Positions 17,100 to 30,489 of a stretch of DNA of 64,000 nucleotides are shown here, piece by piece. Made by a program: the position numbers and the translations under genes. Position 1 is the first letter of the stretch. Each line of letters starts with the position of its first letter. The stretch spans positions 248,001-312,000 of the forward strand of contig NZ_PZZZ01000003.1 of NCBI RefSeq assembly GCF_003046475.1, read 5' to 3'. Below the pieces are notes generated by a model. It was not told the DNA's origin, ran no database searches, and was given only the letters and a program-made list of their open reading frames with translations. The DNA is from Mycoplana dimorpha. GTDB lineage: Bacteria > Pseudomonadota > Alphaproteobacteria > Rhizobiales > Rhizobiaceae.

Positions 17100-18236
17100 C
17101 TACATCTGGTCGAAGTCGACGACGACGCGGGCGCTCTTCGGATGCGCCTGGCAGGTCAGCACGAAGCCGGCCTCCAGTTCCCACGGCTCCAGCGAATAGT
17201 TTACCTCCATCGGCGCCTCGCCCTCGACCACCTTGGCCCGGCAGGTCGAGCACATGCCGCCCTTGCAGGCAAACGGCAGGTCCATGCCGGCGCGGAGCGC
17301 CGCGTCGAGGATCGACTCCCCTTCGGCCACCGGCACCTCGCGACGCTTGCCGTCCACGGTCAGCACTGCGGTGTGTGCCGGAGGCGCATCGGCGGCGATC
17401 TTCACCGGCGCCCGCGGGCGGCCGTTGAAGACCGAGACGAAACGCTCGGTGTGAATGCGGTCGGCGGCGATGCCGATGTCCTGCAGCGTCGCCTCCAGGT
17501 CGTCGATCATTCCGGTCGGGCCGCAAATGAAGACGTGGTCGACCATCTGGGCCGGCACCATCGAGGTCAGAAGCACCCGGGCCTTGTCGCCGTCGAGCCG
17601 GCCGTTGAGGACGGAGATGTCCTGCTCCTCCTTGCTGAGCACGTGGAACACGGCAAGACGGCCGAGGAAGCGGTCCTTCAGTTCCTCCAGGTCGTTGCGG
17701 AACAGAATGTCGCCGGTCGAGCGGTTGCCGTAGAACAGGAAGAAGTGGCTGTCCGGCTCGATCTCCAGCACGCCGCGCATGATCGACAGGATCGGGGTGA
17801 TGCCGGATCCGGCTGCGAAGCCGACATGGATGCGGCCGTTGCCGGGAGCGTTGGCCAGGCCGAAGCGGCCCGTCGGCGTCATCACCTCCATCTCGTCGCC
17901 GGCCTTCAGCGTGTCGTTGACCCAGTTGGAGAAGATGCCGTCATCAAGCCGCTTGATGGCGACCCGCAGGTCGCTGTCCTTCGGCCCGGAACAGATGGAA
18001 TAGGAGCGGCGCAGGTCCTCGCCGTCGATCGTCGCCCGCAGGGTCAGGTACTGGCCCGGGTCGAAGCGGTAGTCGGCGGCCAGCGCGGCAGGGACCTCGA
18101 AGGCGACCGAGACGGCATGATCGGTCTCGTGCCGCACGTCGGCGACGCGCAGCCGGTGGAAGCGCGGCGCGTGCTGCGGGGCCGAGGTCGGCGCGTGATT
18201 TTCCGCAATGGTCGTGGCTTGCTGGGAGACGGACAT
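17100..18236 (-). CDS. paaE: Phenylacetyl-CoA 1,2-epoxidase reductase subunit
   Basis: 378 residues. An N-terminal FAD/NAD(P)H ferredoxin-reductase module (FDPGQYLTLRATIDGEDLRRSYS, then GSGITPILS and FICGPTGMI) is followed by a C-terminal plant-type [2Fe-2S] domain (ACKGGMCSTCRAKV ... LTCQAHP). It passes electrons from NADPH to the PaaAC diiron oxygenase. The ATG at 18236 has GAGGTG upstream; a GTG at 18245 is the alternative. Last gene of paaABCDE, 13 bp after paaD. Confidence 0.95.
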   Translation of the reverse strand: MSVSQQATTIAENHAPTSAPQHAPRFHRLRVADVRHETDHAVSVAFEVPAALAADYRFDPGQYLTLRATIDGEDLRRSYSICSGPKDSDLRVAIKRLDDGIFSNWVNDTLKAGDEMEVMTPTGRFGLANAPGNGRIHVGFAAGSGITPILSIMRGVLEIEPDSHFFLFYGNRSTGDILFRNDLEELKDRFLGRLAVFHVLSKEEQDISVLNGRLDGDKARVLLTSMVPAQMVDHVFICGPTGMIDDLEATLQDIGIAADRIHTERFVSVFNGRPRAPVKIAADAPPAHTAVLTVDGKRREVPVAEGESILDAALRAGMDLPFACKGGMCSTCRAKVVEGEAPMEVNYSLEPWELEAGFVLTCQAHPKSARVVVDFDQM

Positions 18237-18249
18237 CCGGGTCACCTCG

Positions 18250-18765
18250 TCAATGGCATTTGAAATAGTCGAAGGGCTCGCGGCAGTCCTGGCACCGCCA
18301 GAGCGCCTTGCAGGAGGTGGATCCGAACTCGGCGAGCCGGACGGTGTTGGCGGAGCCGCAACGGGGGCAGGTCACCTCGTCGGCGCCGAACAGGGCGCCG
18401 CGGCCGGCGCGCTTTTCCGACGGCGGGGCGATGCCGTAGGCCTTCAGCTTGCGCCTGCCTTCCTCGCTCATCCAGTCGGTGGTCCAGGCCGGCGACAGAA
18501 CGGTCGTCACCCTGACGCGATCGAAGCCGGCCTTTTCGAGGGCGATCTCCAGCTCCAGCGCGATCATGTTCATCGCCGGACAGCCGGAATAGGTGGGGGT
18601 AATGACCACCTCGATCGACCCGTCGGCCGAGCACGTCACGTCACGCAACACGCCGAGATCCTCGATCGAAAGGACGGGAATCTCCGGGTCGCACACCGTT
18701 GCCGCCACCGCCCGGGCGCGGGCCAGCAGTGGTTCGTTGCCCGCCGGCGGAAAGGATGCCGGCAT
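18250..18765 (-). CDS. paaD: Phenylacetate degradation protein, Fe-S maturation-type subunit
   Basis: 171 residues. An N-terminal MIP18/DUF59 domain (VCDPEIPVLSIEDLGVLRDV; TPTYSGCPAMNMI) is followed by a C-terminal zinc-ribbon-like segment with CPRCGSANT and CQDC plus a final Cys-His. PaaD is needed for an active epoxidase, probably by assisting metal-centre assembly. The ATG at 18765 has GGAAGAG upstream. A GTG start at 18794 overlapping the paaC stop is possible. Confidence 0.93.
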   Translation of the reverse strand: MPASFPPAGNEPLLARARAVAATVCDPEIPVLSIEDLGVLRDVTCSADGSIEVVITPTYSGCPAMNMIALELEIALEKAGFDRVRVTTVLSPAWTTDWMSEEGRRKLKAYGIAPPSEKRAGRGALFGADEVTCPRCGSANTVRLAEFGSTSCKALWRCQDCREPFDYFKCH

Positions 18766-18788
18766 CGGCCGCTCTTCCCGCCCCTCGC

Positions 18789-19562
18789 TCACCAGACCGC
18801 TCCGGGGATGGTGTGCTGCACGTGCTGCAGTTCGGCAAGCAGGTGGCCGAGATGCTCGCTGTGGATGCCCGTGCGGCCGCCCTTCTGCATCCAGCCGTCC
18901 GCGGGCGTGGTCAGCGTCGCCTCGTCCAGCACCGCCTTGACGTTGGCACGCCAGCGCTCGCGCAGGGCGGACAGATCGACGGCGATGCCGGCGTCCACCA
19001 GCGCCTTCTCGGAGGCGTCCATCTCGAACAGTTCGCCGGTATAGGGCCAGAGGTCCTCGAGCGCGGCGGCGATGCGGGCATGGCTTTCGGCCGTGCCGTC
19101 GCCGAGGCGGATGACCCATTCGCCGGCGTGGCGGACGTGGTAGGCCATCTCCTTCTCGCTCTTGGCGGCAATGGCGGCGAGGGTCGCATCCTTCGACGCC
19201 ATCATGGCCCGCCAGTAGAGGTCGGCGAAATGGGCATAGAGGAACTGGCGCAGGATGGTGCGGGCGAAATCGCCGTTCTGCTGCTCGACCAAAAGCACGT
19301 TGCGATAGCCGCGCTCGTCGCGCCAATAGGCGAAATCGTCCTCGGTCCGGCCGCCACCTTCCGCCTCGCCGGCATAGGTGTAGAGCGAGCGGGCCTGGCC
19401 GATCAGGTCGAGCGCCATGTTGGCGAGCGCCATGTCCTCCTCCATCATCGGCGCGTGGCCGCACCATTCGGAAAGGCGGTGGCCGAGGATCAGCGCGTCG
19501 TCGGCGCGGCGGAGCGTGTAGAGAACGAGCGGCGTTTCGTTGACGCGAATGGTCTTGGCCAT
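18789..19562 (-). CDS. paaC: Phenylacetyl-CoA epoxidase structural subunit
   Basis: 257 residues, ferritin-like helical protein that forms the structural partner of PaaA. Typical segments are ILGHRLSEWCGHAPMMEEDMALANMALDLIGQAR, TEDDFAYWRDERGYRN and GRTGIHSEHLGHLLAEL near the C-terminus. It lacks a full diiron ligand set, as known for PaaC. 100 bp separate it from paaB, the largest gap in the operon; nothing else is visible there. Confidence 0.95.
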   Translation of the reverse strand: MAKTIRVNETPLVLYTLRRADDALILGHRLSEWCGHAPMMEEDMALANMALDLIGQARSLYTYAGEAEGGGRTEDDFAYWRDERGYRNVLLVEQQNGDFARTILRQFLYAHFADLYWRAMMASKDATLAAIAAKSEKEMAYHVRHAGEWVIRLGDGTAESHARIAAALEDLWPYTGELFEMDASEKALVDAGIAVDLSALRERWRANVKAVLDEATLTTPADGWMQKGGRTGIHSEHLGHLLAELQHVQHTIPGAVW

Positions 19563-19662
19563 GGGGTGCCTCCAGGGTCGTCCGTCAGGCGAACGATGAA
19601 CGGATACAGGCCGGCGGTCCCGCCGCCGGCGTCATGCGGGGGGTCGGGCCGCAAGCCGCGGG

Positions 19663-19947
19663 TTACATATGGCCGACTTCTTCCGGCACGTCGTAGAACG
19701 TCGGGTGGCGGTAGATCTTCGAGGCGGTCGGCTCGAACATCATCTCCTTGTCGGCGGGGTCGGAGGCGGTGATCGCGTTCGACGGCACCACCCAGATCGA
19801 CAGGCCCTCGCCGCGGCGGGTGTAGATGTCGCGCGCCGCCTGCAGCGCCAGGGTGGCGTCGGTGGCGTGCAGCGAGCCCACATGCTTGTGGGCGAGGCCG
19901 TTGCGCGAGCGGATGAATACTTCCCAGAGGGGAAAGACGTCCTTCAT
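19663..19947 (-). CDS. paaB: Phenylacetyl-CoA epoxidase subunit B
   Basis: 94 residues, usual length for PaaB, the small subunit that bridges PaaAC heterodimers. Recognisable as WEVFIRSRNGLAHKHVGSLHA and ASDPADKEMMFEPTASKIYRHPTFY. It begins 11 bp after the paaA stop. Confidence 0.95.
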   Translation of the reverse strand: MKDVFPLWEVFIRSRNGLAHKHVGSLHATDATLALQAARDIYTRRGEGLSIWVVPSNAITASDPADKEMMFEPTASKIYRHPTFYDVPEEVGHM

Positions 19948-19958
19948 GTCGGGTCTCC

Positions 19959-20948
19959 TCAGGCCGCCGCCTTGCGGGCGTGGCGTTTTTCGGCATAGGC
20001 GAGGGCGGCTTCGCGCACCCAGGCGCCTTCGGCATGGGCCTTGTTGCGGGCGGCGAGGCGATCTCGGTTGCAGGGGCCGTTGCCGGCAATCACCTGCTTG
20101 AACTCGTCCCAGTCGATGGCGCCGTATTCCCAGTGACCGGTCTGCTCGTTGAACTTCAGGTCCGGGTCCGGCAGCGTCAGGCCGAGGTAATGGGCCTGCG
20201 GCACGGTGGCGTCGACGAATTTCTGGCGCAGCTCGTCGTTGGAGAAGCGCTTGATCTTCCACTTCGTCGACTGGTCGGAATGCTGGCTTGCCGCATCCGG
20301 CGGGCCAAACATCATCAGGCATGGCCACCACCAGCGGTTCAGCGCGTCCTGCGCCATCTCCCGCTGCGCCTCATTGCCCTTCGATAGCGTCACCATGATC
20401 TCGTAGCCCTGGCGCTGGTGGAAGGATTCCTCCTTGCAGACGCGGATCATCGCCCGCGCATAGGGGCCGTAGGAGCAGCGACAGAGCGGGATCTGGTTCA
20501 TGATCGCAGCACCATCGACCAGCCAGCCGATCGCGCCGATGTCGGCCCAGGTCAGCGTCGGGTAGTTGAAGATCGAGGAGTACTTCGCCTTGCCGGTCAG
20601 AAGCTGGTCGACCAGCTCCTCGCGCGAGGTGCCGAGCGTCTCGGCGGCGGCGTAGAGATAGAGGCCATGGCCGCACTCGTCCTGGACCTTGGCGAGCAGC
20701 GCCGCCTTGCGGCGCAGCGACGGGGCGCGGGTGATCCAGTTGCCTTCCGGCAGCATGCCGACGATCTCGGAATGGGCGTGCTGGGAGATCTGGCGCGTCA
20801 GCGTCTTGCGGTAGGCGGCCGGCATGCGGTCGTTCGGCTCGATGCGATCCTCGGCATCGATGCGGGCCTGGAACGCTTCGAGCAGCGCTGCATCCTCGAG
20901 CTGGGGCTCGCCGGCGTCCGGCTTGGCGTTGAGAGCTTGGGTGTACAT
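19959..20948 (-). CDS. paaA: Phenylacetyl-CoA 1,2-epoxidase catalytic diiron subunit
   Basis: 329 residues, ferritin-like diiron monooxygenase that epoxidises the aromatic ring of phenylacetyl-CoA. Diiron-ligand helices are visible as [20 protein letters not shown] and [16 protein letters not shown] (E-x-x-H type). First gene of paaABCDE, with GGAGGT 5 nt from the ATG and a good sigma70 promoter upstream. The genes for the later steps (paaG, paaZ, paaJ, paaK) are not in the window. Confidence 0.96.
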   Translation of the reverse strand: MYTQALNAKPDAGEPQLEDAALLEAFQARIDAEDRIEPNDRMPAAYRKTLTRQISQHAHSEIVGMLPEGNWITRAPSLRRKAALLAKVQDECGHGLYLYAAAETLGTSREELVDQLLTGKAKYSSIFNYPTLTWADIGAIGWLVDGAAIMNQIPLCRCSYGPYARAMIRVCKEESFHQRQGYEIMVTLSKGNEAQREMAQDALNRWWWPCLMMFGPPDAASQHSDQSTKWKIKRFSNDELRQKFVDATVPQAHYLGLTLPDPDLKFNEQTGHWEYGAIDWDEFKQVIAGNGPCNRDRLAARNKAHAEGAWVREAALAYAEKRHARKAAA

Positions 20949-20972
20949 CAGCTACCTCCGTCGATTGGGCGG

Positions 20973-21030
20973 ATTATATGTGACGAAAATCATCTCGACA
21001 ATAAAATTCTGTAACATGTTGCGGCGCAAC
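20973..21030 (-). promoter_or_regulatory. paaABCDE promoter and adjacent palindromes
   Basis: Read on the minus strand: TTGTCG (21001-20996), 17-bp spacer, TATAAT (20978-20973), a near-consensus sigma70 promoter 25 bp before paaA. Just upstream of the -35 lie AACATGTT (21013-21020) and GTTGC-GGC-GCAAC (21018-21030), two overlapping dyads that are candidate PaaR or PaaX operators. Which regulator binds is not shown by sequence. Confidence 0.65.
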
Positions 21031-21067
21031 CTTGTGGCGCCGGGCAGCGAACGGGAATCACCGGCGT

Positions 21068-21973
21068 CTAGACGAAGCGGTCGGCGATCGGAATCCGCGG
21101 CGGCTTCAGCGGGCCGTCCTCGTCGATGCCGTTCTGGTCGAGCCAGCGCTCGGAAGCGGAGGCCAACTGGCGGTAGAGCGCGGCGCAGAGCTGGCGGGCG
21201 GCCGTCCCCGGCCAGTCGTCGGGCAGGATCGCCGCCGGCAGGCCGGGATCGCGCAGCACGATGCGGCGGTATTCGTGGATCATCAGGACGCGGGCGGTGA
21301 TCGCGCCGAGATCGGAGGGGTGCAGGCCCTGGTCGAGGGCGGCGAGCAGCGGGGCGAAATCGGCGATGAAGTGGCGGTAGTGGCCGGCAAGCTCGGCGAC
21401 CGGCCAGGCGCGCTCTGCCAACGCGCGCATGTCGGCCGCGCTACCCTCGGCCCAAAGCCGGGGCTCGTCGCGGGCAATTTCCGGAAGGTCCCAGGCGGAC
21501 GGCGCGATCCAGGTGCCGGGCACGGGCGTGCCAAAGCCCGCCTCTTCCAGTGCCTTGCGCAGCGCCTCACGGTCGGCTCCGGGCAGGGGCATCAGCAGGG
21601 TGTAGTGGCCGTCCCAGCCGTCGGGCCGCGGGTGATAGATGCGGTTGGCGGCGGCGAGGAAGGTCTCGCGGCCCTTCTGCCCGAGCCGGTAGAAACTGTT
21701 GCGGCCGACCTTGTTGCGCTCGATCCAGCCGTCGGCGGCGAGCCGCGACATGGCCGTGCGCACCACGCCGTCGCCGATGTCGAGGCCCTTGAAGAAGGCA
21801 TTGAGGGTGCCGAGCCAGACCGAATCGCCGCGCGGCAGCAGCGCGTCGCCATAGAAGGTGATGATGATCGACCAGGTGCGCGACGGCTGCGACTGCAGGC
21901 GCTCCAGCACCTGCGACAAGGCCTGCCGCAGCGGGGTGTTCTCGCTCGCCTGCGTGCGGCCCCGGGTGGTCAT
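21068..21973 (-). CDS. paaX: Phenylacetic acid degradation repressor
   Basis: 301 residues, PaaX family: an N-terminal winged helix (SVWLGTLNAFFKGLDIGDGVVRTAMSRLAADGWIERNKVGR) and a long C-terminal effector domain that in E. coli PaaX binds phenylacetyl-CoA. Landmarks are GWDGHYTLLMPLPG and LPDDWPGTAARQL. Its start overlaps the upstream TetR gene's stop by 4 bp, so the two regulators are made together. Confidence 0.94.
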   Translation of the reverse strand: MTTRGRTQASENTPLRQALSQVLERLQSQPSRTWSIIITFYGDALLPRGDSVWLGTLNAFFKGLDIGDGVVRTAMSRLAADGWIERNKVGRNSFYRLGQKGRETFLAAANRIYHPRPDGWDGHYTLLMPLPGADREALRKALEEAGFGTPVPGTWIAPSAWDLPEIARDEPRLWAEGSAADMRALAERAWPVAELAGHYRHFIADFAPLLAALDQGLHPSDLGAITARVLMIHEYRRIVLRDPGLPAAILPDDWPGTAARQLCAALYRQLASASERWLDQNGIDEDGPLKPPRIPIADRFV

Positions 21974-22608
21974 CGGCTGCCGACCCGGCTGACCTTGCCG
22001 TCCTGCGACGCCGGCTGGGCGACCTGCGGCGCGCCGGACAGGATCAGCGTCGTCACCATTTCGGCATAGTCTTCGCGCGTCAGTCCCTTGCCGTCGCGGA
22101 ACCAGAGGTAGTGCCAGTTGAGCATGCCGAACATCGACATGGTCAGCGGCTTCAGCAGCGGCCCCCTGCCGATCTCCGGCAGCGCCTCAGCGAGCGCGTC
22201 CGACAGCAGCACCACCAGCTGCCGCTCCATTTCGAGCAGCCGCTGGCGGCGCTCGTCGGATAGAAGCTTGAGATTGGCGATCTGCACCTGGTGCTCGGCG
22301 TCGGCGTCGCGATAGGCGTCGAGCAGGGCCTGCGCGATGGCGCGCACCCGCAGCCGTGGATCGGCCGTGGAGGCAGAGGCCTGCCCGACCACCTCGACCA
22401 GCTCCTGCAGATGGTCGTTGAGGATGTCGAAGAGCAGCGCCTCCTTATCCGGATAGTAGTGATAGAGCAGCGCCTTCGAGACGCCGCAGGCCTCGGCGAT
22501 CATGTTGATCGAGGTGCCGGGGAAGCCGAACCTGGCGAACAGCTCGGCGGAGCGCTGCAGGATCGCCAGGCGCTTGGTGTCGTAATCCTGGGCGCGGGTA
22601 CGGGCCAT
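21970..22608 (-). CDS. paaR: TetR-family regulator of phenylacetate genes
   Basis: 212 residues. The N-terminal TetR helix-turn-helix is at about 15-60 (ILQRSAELFARFGFPGTSINMIAEACGVSKALLYHYYPDKEALL region). The C-terminal ligand domain resembles PaaR, which senses phenylacetyl-CoA in other proteobacteria. Cotranscribed with paaX. It has its own promoter with an operator-like dyad over the start point, so autoregulation is likely. Confidence 0.82.
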   Translation of the reverse strand: MARTRAQDYDTKRLAILQRSAELFARFGFPGTSINMIAEACGVSKALLYHYYPDKEALLFDILNDHLQELVEVVGQASASTADPRLRVRAIAQALLDAYRDADAEHQVQIANLKLLSDERRQRLLEMERQLVVLLSDALAEALPEIGRGPLLKPLTMSMFGMLNWHYLWFRDGKGLTREDYAEMVTTLILSGAPQVAQPASQDGKVSRVGSR

Positions 22609-22732
22609 GTGACTCCAGTGCGATTGGCCTGCGACGGCGCGCCGGCGCGACCGATAAAACGTCCGATAGGTCTGGTCTGTCGGTTGCTCCGGCGCCCGGC
22701 TCCGGTGTGGAGGCGGGTCGCGGCAAATATGA

Positions 22733-22779
22733 TTAACCAGTCGGTCGGTAAATTATAGCGCAGTGGCCGCGAATTGCAA
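22733..22779 (-). promoter_or_regulatory. paaR promoter with overlapping TetR-type operator
   Basis: Minus-strand TTGCAA (22779-22774), 16-bp spacer, TATAAT (22757-22752). Immediately downstream, over the expected transcription start, is the dyad TTAACC-N8-GGTAAA (22734-22753, on the plus strand, containing GTCGGTCGG), which looks like a TetR-family operator. This fits autorepression by PaaR. Confidence 0.6.
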
Positions 22780-22889
22780 ACTGGCGACGCTCGCCGCTCC
22801 CCAGTTACCCAACGTGACAGCCCGGGGGCGTCTTGCTTGGCAGGGCCCTGTATTTCCGAAGCCGGCGAGGCGGCTGCGGGCGTGGCGAA

Positions 22890-23093
22890 TCAATAGAAGA
22901 CGTGGATGGGCCAGACGTGCGGCTGACGGCGGGCGATTTCGCGGGCGAACATGGCCTTGATGACGGCGGACAGACGGTTTTTCGGCCGGTCGACCGAGTT
23001 CACCGCCGGCAGTGCCGGTTGCTCCGGTGCCGTATCGGTATCGGTCGCGCGTGGCGAGAAATAGCCGAGCGTCACTCCGCCCATGTAGAACAT
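22890..23093 (-). CDS. Small hypothetical protein
   Basis: 67 residues with a codon pattern like the neighbours (G/C-rich third positions) and a purine-rich AGGGATGG before the ATG. The start MFYMGGVTLGYFSPR is mildly hydrophobic, the middle is Pro-rich, and the end is KAMFAREIARRQPHVWPIHVFY. I do not recognise it. A longer overlapping frame in another phase has no coding character. Real gene is likely but not certain. Confidence 0.5.
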   Translation of the reverse strand: MFYMGGVTLGYFSPRATDTDTAPEQPALPAVNSVDRPKNRLSAVIKAMFAREIARRQPHVWPIHVFY

Positions 23094-23191
23094 GCATCCA
23101 TCCCTGATCGTCCCGGCCGTTAACGGCCTGGCAAGGATAATGGCGAAAATGCGGCGCCTGTCAATAGTCCATAGATTTGGTGGGGTACGCC

Positions 23192-23668
23192 TCAGCCGGT
23201 CCGGCCGACGACCTTCTTTTCCGGAACCTCGTCGTCGACGATGCCTGCGGCGCCCGGCGCGGCGACGAACTGTTCCAGCGTCATCGTGTCGAGGATCGCG
23301 GCGATCGCGTCGCGCACCTCCGTCATGGCGCGGCGCACCTGACAGGCCTGGGGGTCGGCGCAGTCGTCGCAGGCCTCGAAGGCGGTGCGGCTGGCGCAGC
23401 GGATCGGCGCCAGCGGCCCGTCGAGCACGCGGATGGCATGGCCGATGCGGATCGCCGAGGCCGGCTGCGACAGCGCATAGCCGCCGCCCGGTCCCTTCTT
23501 GGAGCGCAGGATGCCGGCATTGCGCAGTTCAAGCAGGATCGTGTCGAGGAACTTCTTCGGGATGTTGTTGCGCAGCGCGATCTCGCTGACGAAGGCGGTC
23601 TCGCCGGGCGCGAGCCGCGCCAGATCTACCAGCGCCTTCAACCCGTATTTGCCCTTTTTCGTCAGCAT
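23192..23668 (-). CDS. Rrf2/IscR-family transcriptional regulator
   Basis: 158 residues from the ATG at 23668; translation upstream of it is not Rrf2-like. N-terminal winged helix (KYGLKALVDLARL ... GPGGGYALSQPA). The effector segment has four cysteines, Cys91, Cys100, Cys103 and Cys109 (RCASRTAFEACDDCADPQACQVR), where IscR has three. This suggests an Fe-S cluster and a role as redox, iron or NO sensor. No isc/suf genes are nearby, so the regulon is unknown. Confidence 0.88.
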   Translation of the reverse strand: MLTKKGKYGLKALVDLARLAPGETAFVSEIALRNNIPKKFLDTILLELRNAGILRSKKGPGGGYALSQPASAIRIGHAIRVLDGPLAPIRCASRTAFEACDDCADPQACQVRRAMTEVRDAIAAILDTMTLEQFVAAPGAAGIVDDEVPEKKVVGRTG

Positions 23669-23810
23669 ATCTGCCTGCTTTCCACCTGCGCATCGGCACC
23701 GGCCATGCGCGCGCCTATCCGGCCGCGCCTGCGCCGCGCCCGCTCGGGAACTGCCACCCGCCTGTCCGGGAAAACGAATGCCGGCTACCAATACGGATGA
23801 TTCCGACGCA

Positions 23811-23859
23811 TTTTAGGCACGCAAGTGCTAAAAACATATAAAAAAAGTATATTTTAGCC
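23811..23859. promoter_or_regulatory. AT-rich inverted repeat upstream of the Rrf2 gene
   Basis: TTTTAGGCAC (23811-23820), GCAA, GTGCTAAAA (23825-23833) form a near-perfect dyad with one unpaired base, followed by the unusually AT-rich ACATATAAAAAAAGTATATT and a second TTTTAGC. On the minus strand TAAAAT inside the dyad could serve as -10. It is a plausible autoregulatory operator for the Rrf2 protein or the terminator of the gene at 23920. Confidence 0.4.
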
Positions 23860-23919
23860 GCGGCAGTTCATGCCGCCGGCGAATCGGCCGGGACGGCGCC
23901 CCGGCACGATCAATGCGGC

Positions 23920-24228
23920 TCAGGCCAGACCGGATTCACCGCGCGCTGCTCGTGCCGCCCGTGCCTCGTGGCGCCGGCGCAGTTCGCATTGCACCTCGTC
24001 CTGGAAGTCGAGCACCTGCAGGCGCATTTCCGCCTCGTCGCAGCCGAGCGCCGCCAGCTCGTTCGCAAGCTTGCGGCATTCGGCGCGCCAGTAGCGCAGC
24101 GCCGGCTCGCCGTGCAGCGCCTCCAGTTCGGCCGCGCAACGCCGCACGATGCCGGTGCGGCGCGCCATCGGGAACGGGATCGGCGCCGTGCTCGACGCGT
24201 GACTGACGGTTACGGATGCTGCGCTCAT
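23920..24228 (-). CDS. DUF6074 family protein
   Basis: 102 residues. The pattern IPFPMARRTGIVRRCAAEL then ALRYWRAECRKLANELAALGCDEAEMRLQVLDFQDEVQ matches the small rhizobial DUF6074 family as I remember it (a PFP-x-RR-x-G start and a YWR helix). Helical, cytosolic, function unknown. GAGGGGAC precedes the ATG. An Ala/Arg-rich tail follows. Confidence 0.72.
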   Translation of the reverse strand: MSAASVTVSHASSTAPIPFPMARRTGIVRRCAAELEALHGEPALRYWRAECRKLANELAALGCDEAEMRLQVLDFQDEVQCELRRRHEARAARAARGESGLA

Positions 24229-24351
24229 GAAATGCTGTCCCCTCGATGCGGTCGGTCCTGCATACGGGGTGCATGGTTAATGCCGGGTTTCCGAAGCGCC
24301 CGTCGTGTCTCGAATGGGCGCGGCAGCGAAGGGCGTCCAGGGGCGGGCGGC

Positions 24352-24846
24352 TCAGGGAAGGGCCGCCGCGATGTTGGTGGCGCTGCTGTCCTTCACCGCC
24401 TGCATCACCACGAAGGTCGAGGTGTTGGCGACGTTCGGCAGGCTGGAGATCTTCTCGCCGAGCACCTCGCGGTACCTGCGGATGTCGGAGGTGCGGACCT
24501 TCAGCAGATAGTCGAACGAGCCGGCGATCATGTGGCACTCCTCGACCTCCTGGATGCGGCGGACTGCGGCGTTGAACGCCTCCAGCGCCTTCTCGCGGGT
24601 GTCCGACAGCTTCACCTCGGCGAAGGCGACGTGGTCGAGGCCGAGCTTGCGCAGGTTGATCTCGGCGTGGAAGCCGAGGATGAATCCCTCGTCGATCAGC
24701 CGCTTCAGCCGCGCCTGGCAGGGAGTCTTTGACAATCCAACCCGCCTGGACAACTCTGTCACCGAGATCCGGCCGTCCTGGCTGAGGACGTCGAGGATGC
24801 GAAGGTCGAACTGATCCAAATTTTCGATATCATGCGTCTTCGCCAT
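24352..24846 (-). CDS. putR: Lrp/AsnC-family activator of proline utilisation
   Basis: 164 residues. N-terminal HTH (LDQFDLRILDVLSQDGRISVTELSRRVGLSKTP region, about 10-60) and a C-terminal RAM domain (CHMIAGSFDYLLKVRTSDIRRY) typical of Lrp proteins. Divergent from putA. In rhizobia and Agrobacterium, PutR activates putA with proline as effector, replacing the DNA-binding domain that enterobacterial PutA carries itself. The ATG at 24846 is preferred over one 15 bp upstream, which overlaps the operator region. Confidence 0.92.
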   Translation of the reverse strand: MAKTHDIENLDQFDLRILDVLSQDGRISVTELSRRVGLSKTPCQARLKRLIDEGFILGFHAEINLRKLGLDHVAFAEVKLSDTREKALEAFNAAVRRIQEVEECHMIAGSFDYLLKVRTSDIRRYREVLGEKISSLPNVANTSTFVVMQAVKDSSATNIAAALP

Positions 24847-25040
24847 GCAATCAGCCTCCAATTCAATTGATAAATAGATCGATCTGCCTATTTCCAGTGA
24901 AAATCAAGTCAACATGATTTTTGCTTCGGTGCTAACATTCGGCCGCTGCGAGACGGGCGCCGGACGAGACCGGCGGCAACGGCGCGGCCGGGCCGGATCC
25001 GCCGTCCTGAAACGCCTTTCTTCACCATGAGCGCGCCCCC
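24847..25040. promoter_or_regulatory. putR/putA divergent promoter region with dyads
   Basis: AT-rich by local standards around 24855-24925. It holds AAATAG-N10-CTATTT (24872-24893) enclosing the 10-bp palindrome AGATCGATCT (24876-24885). This is the likely PutR operator; Lrp-type proteins commonly bind several such sites between divergent genes. The putA start has no strong Shine-Dalgarno. Confidence 0.55.
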
Positions 25041-30421
<5,381 letters not shown>

Positions 30422-30489
30422 CCGGCGTAGAACGCCGTCCTGTCGACGCATCCCGCCGGCGGCGATGATAACATTGCCCGGCGGCCCGC

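Noticed and set aside
22753-23097. 114-residue frame overlapping the 67-residue candidate
   Set aside because: Arg/His-rich, no domain, and runs across the paaR promoter; the other phase looks more like coding DNA.
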